A stretch of 64,000 nt of DNA from the NCBI RefSeq assembly GCF_003123725.1, contig NZ_QETA01000002.1, positions 1-64,000 of the forward strand, written 5' to 3'. This document shows positions 59,401 to 64,000 of this stretch, one piece after another; the first letter of the stretch is position 1; every line of letters starts with the position of its first letter. The DNA is from Corticimicrobacter populi (GTDB taxonomy: Bacteria > Pseudomonadota > Gammaproteobacteria > Burkholderiales > Burkholderiaceae_B). The position numbers and the translations under genes were made by a program. The notes beneath the pieces are model-generated. The model saw only the letters and a list, made by a program, of their open reading frames with translations. It was not told where the DNA came from and searched no databases.

Positions 59401-60926
59401 GCTGCACTCAGGCTGGGCGTGGGAGGTGTTTCCGAGGGAATGCGGGAGCGTGGTGCGCCGGCCGCTTGTTTCCACAGGTGCATGACGGCATAGGCACGCC
59501 AGGGTCGCCAGGCCTGCGCCTGCGCCGTCAGTGCGCGGGCGCTCAGGCGGGAGCCGTCTGTGGGCAAGGCTTTCTGCAACACCAGGTCTTCTGCAGGAAA
59601 TGCGTCGGGATGCCCCAGGGCCCGCAGCGCAATGTATTGCGCTGTCCAGGGCCCGATGCCGGGCAGGGCCTGCCAGCGGGCCACGAAATCGTCCAGTGTC
59701 CGGTCATGGCGAAAATCGACCCGGCCATCGAGGAGCGCCTGGGCCACGCCCTGCAGTGTGGCTGCCCGTGTCCGGGGCAGGCCGATGCTTGTCAGGTCGG
59801 CGCTGGCCAGGGTGTCGGGAGTGGGGAACAGGCGCTCCAGCCCTTTTCCCGGTGCTGCGCCGACAATCGGCCCATAGCGCTCCACCAGCCGGGTTGCCAG
59901 CGTGCGTGCGGCTGCCACGCTGATCTGCTGGCCCAGCACGGCACGAACCGCGACTTCAAAACCGTCCCAGCCGCCAGGCTGGCGCAGGCCGGGCCGTTGC
60001 TGCAGCAACGGCTGCAGGCGAGGGTCGGCCGCCAGCGTGTGATGGATGGCGGCTGGATCGGCGTCGAGGTCGAACATGCGGCGCAGGCGCGCAATGATAT
60101 CGGGCAGTTGTGCGGGGGCCGCACCGTGTATTTCCAGCCGCAATGCCTGGTGGGTATCGGCAGGGGCCGATACCCGCAGCCAGCCTGGTGTGTCGGCGCA
60201 GCCGATCAGGCGGGCATAGCTGTCGGCCTCGATGTGCTCGACCCCGGGAATGGCGCGGGCCTGGAGAAAGTCCAGCATGGCAGCGAAATCGTAGGGTGGG
60301 CGATAGCCGAGCCGCAGCGTCAGTGTGCCACCCTCCACCCTGCCATGCTGGCGGCGCAACTGTCCCGGCGGCATCCGGTAGGCATCGCGGAATGCTGCAT
60401 TGAAGCGCCGCAGACTCCCAAAGCCGCTGGCCAGGGCGACATCGGTCACGGGCAGGGCGGTTTCCGTCAGCAGTTGCTTGGCAAACAGCAGGCAGCGCGT
60501 CTGGTGCACGCGCAGCGGCGACGCGCCCAGTCGTTCGTGAAAGAGCCGGCGCAACTGTCGTTCGCCCAGATGGACGCGTGTGGCGAGGGCACCGACGTCG
60601 TGTTCAGACAGAAATCCGCTTTCGACCAGTTTCAGGGCGCGTGCCAGTACGGTGTCGCCGCGCCGCCAACTGCCATCGCCGGGGGACAGCTCCGGGCGGC
60701 AGCGCAGGCAGGGTCGGAAACCGGCAGATTCTGCGGCGGCTGCACTGCCGTAGTAGCGGACATTCTCGGGGCGCGGCACCGGGGCGGGACAGACCGGCCG
60801 GCAATAGATCCCGGTGCTGAGGACTGCCGTGAAAAACAGGCCGTCAAAGCGCGGATCACGGCTGAGCCGCGCCTGTTCACACAGGGAGGGCGACAATGAG
60901 AGGGGGGCGGTGTCGGTGGGCTGCAT
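59397..60926 (-). CDS. AdaA-AlkA fusion: regulator and 3-methyladenine DNA glycosylase
   Basis: 509 residues in three parts. First is an Ada zinc domain with Cys42, Cys46, Cys73 and Cys76 (GIYCRPVCPAP ... FRPCLRCRPE), able to sense methylphosphotriesters. Next is an AraC-type helix-turn-helix at about 95-190 (LSEHDVGALATRVHLGERQLRRLFHERLGASPLRVHQ), and last an AlkA glycosylase with helix-hairpin-helix LPGIGPWTAQYIALRALGHPDAFPAEDL. One polypeptide can thus sense alkylation, activate transcription and remove alkylated bases. The start codon lies in a 14-bp perfect palindrome (CTGCATGCATGCAG, 60921-60934). Confidence 0.93.
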   Translation of the reverse strand: MQPTDTAPLSLSPSLCEQARLSRDPRFDGLFFTAVLSTGIYCRPVCPAPVPRPENVRYYGSAAAAESAGFRPCLRCRPELSPGDGSWRRGDTVLARALKLVESGFLSEHDVGALATRVHLGERQLRRLFHERLGASPLRVHQTRCLLFAKQLLTETALPVTDVALASGFGSLRRFNAAFRDAYRMPPGQLRRQHGRVEGGTLTLRLGYRPPYDFAAMLDFLQARAIPGVEHIEADSYARLIGCADTPGWLRVSAPADTHQALRLEIHGAAPAQLPDIIARLRRMFDLDADPAAIHHTLAADPRLQPLLQQRPGLRQPGGWDGFEVAVRAVLGQQISVAAARTLATRLVERYGPIVGAAPGKGLERLFPTPDTLASADLTSIGLPRTRAATLQGVAQALLDGRVDFRHDRTLDDFVARWQALPGIGPWTAQYIALRALGHPDAFPAEDLVLQKALPTDGSRLSARALTAQAQAWRPWRAYAVMHLWKQAAGAPRSRIPSETPPTPSLSAA

Positions 60927-60977
60927 GCATGCAGATTAGCACCGTGCCCCTCGGGGCTGCTGGCCGTTTTCGGACTT

Positions 60978-61604
60978 CTATGTGCGTTTGAAAGAGGCCA
61001 GCGCCACGCCTGCGAGGACGAACATGCTGCCGAACGTGCGATTCATCCAGATGATGTGGCGCGGACTGCGCAGCAAGGTCAGCACCCTGGCAGCCAGTAA
61101 GGCATACAGGCTCATGACCACCAGGTCGGTGAAGGCCAGGGTCGCGGCGATGACGCCATACTGGCCCGCCATGGGCGCGCCTGGATTGAGGAACTGCGGC
61201 ACGACCGCGAGCAGGAAAACGGTGCCCTTGGGGTTGCTGGCATTGATCAGGAAGCCGCGGGTGAAAAGCGTGCGGGCCGATGCGTCATGGGGCGAGACGG
61301 GGTCATCGGCAATCGGGCCGGTGGGACCCCGTATCTGCCTGATGCCCAGGTAGATCAGGTAGGCCACGCCCAGCCACTTGACGAGGCTGAAGGCAAGCTC
61401 CGATGTGGCCAGCAAGGCACCCAGCCCCAGACTGACAACGAGGATCTGCAGCATGATGCCCATGATCAGGCCCAGCGTATTCCAGAATGCCTTGCGAAAA
61501 CCGTATTTGAGACCGCACGACATGGCACAGACGGCACCGGCACCGGGCGAGATGGAGATGGCCCATGCGGCCAGCATGAAGGTGAACCAGGTGGAGAGAG
61601 TCAT
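60978..61604 (-). CDS. LysE/RhtB-family amino-acid exporter
   Basis: 208 residues, six membrane segments, starting MTLSTWFTFMLAAWAISISPGAGAVCAMSCGLKYGFRKAFWNTLG, with the SPG and G-x-x-x-G motifs of RhtB-type exporters. FLINASNPKGTVFLLAVVPQF is the second family hallmark. It probably exports an amino acid or homoserine-lactone-like compound; the substrate is not readable. A perfect 16-bp hairpin lies 24 nt before its start codon. Confidence 0.9.
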   Translation of the reverse strand: MTLSTWFTFMLAAWAISISPGAGAVCAMSCGLKYGFRKAFWNTLGLIMGIMLQILVVSLGLGALLATSELAFSLVKWLGVAYLIYLGIRQIRGPTGPIADDPVSPHDASARTLFTRGFLINASNPKGTVFLLAVVPQFLNPGAPMAGQYGVIAATLAFTDLVVMSLYALLAARVLTLLRSPRHIIWMNRTFGSMFVLAGVALASFKRT

Positions 61605-61627
61605 GATTGGTGGGCGCATCAGGAAGC

Positions 61628-61664
61628 GCAGCCGATGGACAACGGTGTGTTGTCCATCGGCTGC
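61628..61664 (-). other. Perfect 16-bp hairpin upstream of the LysE-type gene
   Basis: Arms 61628-61643 and 61649-61664 are exact reverse complements (GCAGCCGATGGACAAC on the plus strand) around a 5-nt GGTGT loop. It lies between the rhlE stop (61748) and the exporter start (61604). No T-run follows in the minus direction, so it is either a factor-assisted terminator for rhlE or a leader structure of the exporter mRNA. Confidence 0.6.
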
Positions 61665-61747
61665 GAGGCCAATCATTCTAGATCAGTTTTGACCGCATCG
61701 GCGAGGCGGCCGTGATGGCTGCCCGATCCTGGGTTCAGGAGGGCAGC

Positions 61748-63196
61748 TTACTTGCCAAGCAGCGCAGCCGGGCGGCTGCTGCGTGCCGTGCCCTGGGCCG
61801 GTCGCCGATCATCCTGCCGGCGCTGGCCATCGCTGGGGCGACGATCGTTGCCGGCGTTCTGGCGAGGCCGGTTGCCGGAGGCTTCATTGCGGGCTTCACC
61901 GGCGGGCCGGTCCGTGCGCGGGGCACGCGGTTGGCGATCACGGTTGCCGCCTTCCCGGCGCTGACCCTGGCCCTGGCGTTGGCCACTGCGGGCACCTCGA
62001 CCGGGTTCGCGGCGCTCGGCCTCTTCCGATTCCTTGGCGGCTGCTTCGGACGGCGTCCAGCCTTCGACCGGTGCACGTTCGATGGTGCGGTTGATCAGAC
62101 GCTCGATGGCCTTGAGCAGCTTCAGCTCGTCGGGCGCAACCAGCGAGATGGCAGCACCCGAGGCACCGGCACGGCCGGTACGGCCAATGCGGTGCACGTA
62201 GTCTTCGGGCACGTTGGGCAGCTCGAAGTTGACGACCTGTGGCAATTGGTCGATATCGAGACCGCGTGCGGCGATATCGGTCGCGACCAGAACGGCCACG
62301 TCGCCGCTCTTGAAGCCGGCCAGTGCGCGGGTGCGTGCTGCCTGGCTCTTGTTGCCATGAATGGCAGCGGCCGAAAGACCGTCCTTGACCAGTTTTTCGG
62401 CCAGGCGATTGGCACCGTGCTTGGTGCGGGTGAACACCAACACCTGATGCCAGCCGTGGTTGCGAATGATGTGGCTGATCAGGTCACGTTTCTGGTTCTG
62501 GGCGACCAGATGCACCGACTGTTCGACCAGTTCGGAGGCGGTGTTGCGACGGGCGACCGAGACTTCGCCCGGATTGTGCAGCACGCCCTTGGCCAGCTCG
62601 CGGATTTCGTCCGAGAACGTGGCCGAGAACAGCAGGTTCTGGCGCTGCTTGGGCAGCAGTGCGAGTACCTTGCGGATGTCACGGATGAATCCCATGTCGA
62701 GCATGCGGTCGGCTTCGTCGAGCACCAGGATCTCGACCCCGGACAGATCGACTGTTTTCTGGCCGGCGTGGTCGAGCAGGCGGCCCGGCGTTGCGACCAG
62801 GATATCGAGCGGCTTGCGCAGCGCGGTGATCTGCGGATTGATGTTGACGCCGCCGAACATCACCATCGAGCTCAGCTTGGTGTACTTGCCGTAGGTTTGT
62901 ACCGACTCGGCGACCTGTGCGGTCAACTCCCGCGTAGGCGTCAGGATCAGGCAGCGAGGCCGGCCGGCCTTGCGCTGCGCGGGGGCACTCTGCGACAGCA
63001 GATGCAGGATGGGTAGGGTGAAGCCTGCCGTCTTGCCGGTGCCGGTCTGGGCGGCTGCCAGCAGGTCGCCACCTTGCAGCACCTGCGGAATGGCCTGGGC
63101 CTGGATCGGCGTGGGCTGGGTGTAGCCGGCTTCGGCAATGGCGCGCAGCAACGGCTCGGCCAGACCGAGGTCGGAGAAAGAAATCGAGGTAGACAA
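61748..63196 (-). CDS. rhlE: DEAD-box RNA helicase RhlE
   Basis: 482 residues when started at the TTG at 63196, which has GGAG eight bases upstream and gives the family N-terminus [36 protein letters not shown]. The nearest in-frame ATG (63283) would add an unconserved leader. Helicase motifs are [46 protein letters not shown] and HRIGRTGR. The C-terminal 110 residues are an Arg/Gly/Gln/Asn-rich disordered tail typical of RhlE. It unwinds RNA in ribosome maturation and RNA decay. Confidence 0.93.
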   Translation of the reverse strand: MSTSISFSDLGLAEPLLRAIAEAGYTQPTPIQAQAIPQVLQGGDLLAAAQTGTGKTAGFTLPILHLLSQSAPAQRKAGRPRCLILTPTRELTAQVAESVQTYGKYTKLSSMVMFGGVNINPQITALRKPLDILVATPGRLLDHAGQKTVDLSGVEILVLDEADRMLDMGFIRDIRKVLALLPKQRQNLLFSATFSDEIRELAKGVLHNPGEVSVARRNTASELVEQSVHLVAQNQKRDLISHIIRNHGWHQVLVFTRTKHGANRLAEKLVKDGLSAAAIHGNKSQAARTRALAGFKSGDVAVLVATDIAARGLDIDQLPQVVNFELPNVPEDYVHRIGRTGRAGASGAAISLVAPDELKLLKAIERLINRTIERAPVEGWTPSEAAAKESEEAERREPGRGARSGQRQGQGQRREGGNRDRQPRAPRTDRPAGEARNEASGNRPRQNAGNDRRPSDGQRRQDDRRPAQGTARSSRPAALLGK

Positions 63197-63545
63197 AAAA
63201 GAAGCTCCGGCATTCCGCCTGCAGTCCGTGCTTCGGACCGCTCCAATCCGGGGGAACGCGATAAGGAGAAAACGGGTCGGCATGTTGCCGAAACGATCGG
63301 GGCACCTTGAGGTGCCCGCTGCCACATGCCGATTGGATAGGGCATGCGATGTGGCGATTGTACATGCAGGGTCTGCACGCAAATGTGTCTTTTTGTCGCC
63401 GGGCCGTCCCAAGACAAAAGACGCCCCCTTTGGGGGCAGCGCCGGCGCGCAGCGACAAGCGTGGGGGTATTCTTTGTCGCCAGGCAGGCGACTTCGGCCT
63501 TTTATGACCAGAGGCGGGAACGGTGATCGCCTCAGCAGGATGGGA
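63197..63545. other. Non-coding gap upstream of rhlE
   Basis: 349 bp between the rhlE start and the end of the next gene. It should contain the rhlE promoter and 5' leader. A GCCCCC-TTT-GGGGGC hairpin lies at 63423-63437 and a GTCGCC/GGCGAC one at 63476-63492; neither has a T-run. No convincing gene or RNA is seen. Confidence 0.5.
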
Positions 63546-64000
63546 TCAGCCTGCTTCTGGTGGATTGAGGTCCAGGGTCTGTGCCAGGGCGGTGATCGAG
63601 GCCTGGCGTTCGGTATCCGCCGCGTAGTCCGGGCTCAGACTGGACCATTCAGGATGGGCTCGCGCAGTTTCCAGGGCAACAGGCAACGGCTCTTGCTGCC
63701 ATGTGGTGCGTGCTGCCTGTGTCATGGCGATGGGGACGGTTGCGGCGTGGCCGCGCTTTTCCAGTGCCTGTGCCAGAGATTGCTGGCGTAGCGCCAGCAG
63801 CCGCAGAATGGCATCGTCCACGGTCAGTTCGCGGCTGCCGCGCAGGCGGCCTGCCAGCCGTTTTCCCCAGGTTTCCGCGCCTTGCCACAGGCCTCCGGCT
63901 GCTGCGCCCAGCATGGCAGCAGCGCCCAGGCTCAGTCCGGCGGTAAAGACATCGACAGCGGCACCGGCCATGGCGCCCGCCGCCATGCCTTTGCCGACAC
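63546..64000 (-). CDS. DUF3482-type GTPase, C-terminal part (truncated by window)
   Basis: The minus-strand frame ending at 63546 stays open to the window edge, giving 151 C-terminal residues. The visible part begins [45 protein letters not shown], a glycine/alanine-rich amphipathic stretch. The conserved tail is [30 protein letters not shown] ... PEWSS. This matches the end of YfjP-like GTPases carrying a DUF3482 domain, membrane-associated proteins of unknown role. The GTPase domain would lie to the right of the window. Confidence 0.72.
   Translation of the reverse strand, partial: VGKGMAAGAMAGAAVDVFTAGLSLGAAAMLGAAAGGLWQGAETWGKRLAGRLRGSRELTVDDAILRLLALRQQSLAQALEKRGHAATVPIAMTQAARTTWQQEPLPVALETARAHPEWSSLSPDYAADTERQASITALAQTLDLNPPEAG

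Noticed and set aside
61712-63016. 434-codon plus-strand frame over rhlE
   Set aside because: Antisense shadow of a conserved helicase gene.

Overview
The window looks like chromosomal DNA of a GC-rich betaproteobacterium, probably of the order Burkholderiales (Bordetella/Alcaligenes-like). This is inferred from base composition, from gene families common there (FecI/FecR-coupled TonB receptors, CysI next to a DUF934 protein, RhlE, a DUF3482 GTPase, many LysR regulators) and from close-packed divergent transcription units. No rRNA, tRNA or species-diagnostic gene is present, so the placement is tentative.

Layout. 1-2 kb: the end of an IS3-family element, an orphan ABC solute-binding protein and a SUKH-type protein. 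2-4 kb: an Atm1-like ABC exporter. 4-11 kb (minus strand): an iron/haem module of fecI sigma factor, fecR, a TonB receptor with a signalling domain, a secreted haemophilin-like protein and its Slam translocator. The receptor and haemophilin genes are each preceded by the same ECF-type promoter element with identical spacing. 11-17 kb: a DUF1624 membrane protein under a long palindrome, a two-component system, and a divergent FhuE-like siderophore receptor. 17-20 kb: periplasmic asparaginase, uracil-DNA glycosylase and an orphan EntA-like dehydrogenase. 20-28 kb: a hydantoin-utilisation operon (RidA, racemase, amino-acid-type ABC importer, N-carbamoyl-D-amino-acid hydrolase, D-hydantoinase) with a LysR regulator. 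28-30.6 kb: an SMI1/KNR4 protein and two tandem paralogues of unknown function.

30.6-44.4 kb is the most interesting region: a complete type I-F CRISPR-Cas locus bounded by two arrays (12 and 11 spacers). The cas genes form two minus-strand operons, cas1-cas2/3 and csy1-csy2-csy3-csy4. Each is divergent from its own plus-strand toxin-antitoxin module: hipB-hipA faces cas1, and abiEi-abiEii lies between the two cas operons and faces csy1. Each shared intergenic region carries clear inverted repeats, so toxin-antitoxin autoregulation and cas expression may be linked. Array 2 is transcribed toward the 3' end of hipA.

44.6-64 kb is mostly housekeeping: nrdHIEF (class Ib ribonucleotide reductase) with paired NrdR-like boxes and a terminator, MarR/EamA divergent pair, DUF934-cysI, yggS, three uncharacterised genes, prfC, LysR/pirin divergent pair, ogt with an AdaA-AlkA fusion, a LysE-type exporter behind a perfect 16-bp hairpin, rhlE with a probable TTG start, and the C-terminal part of a DUF3482 GTPase running off the window.
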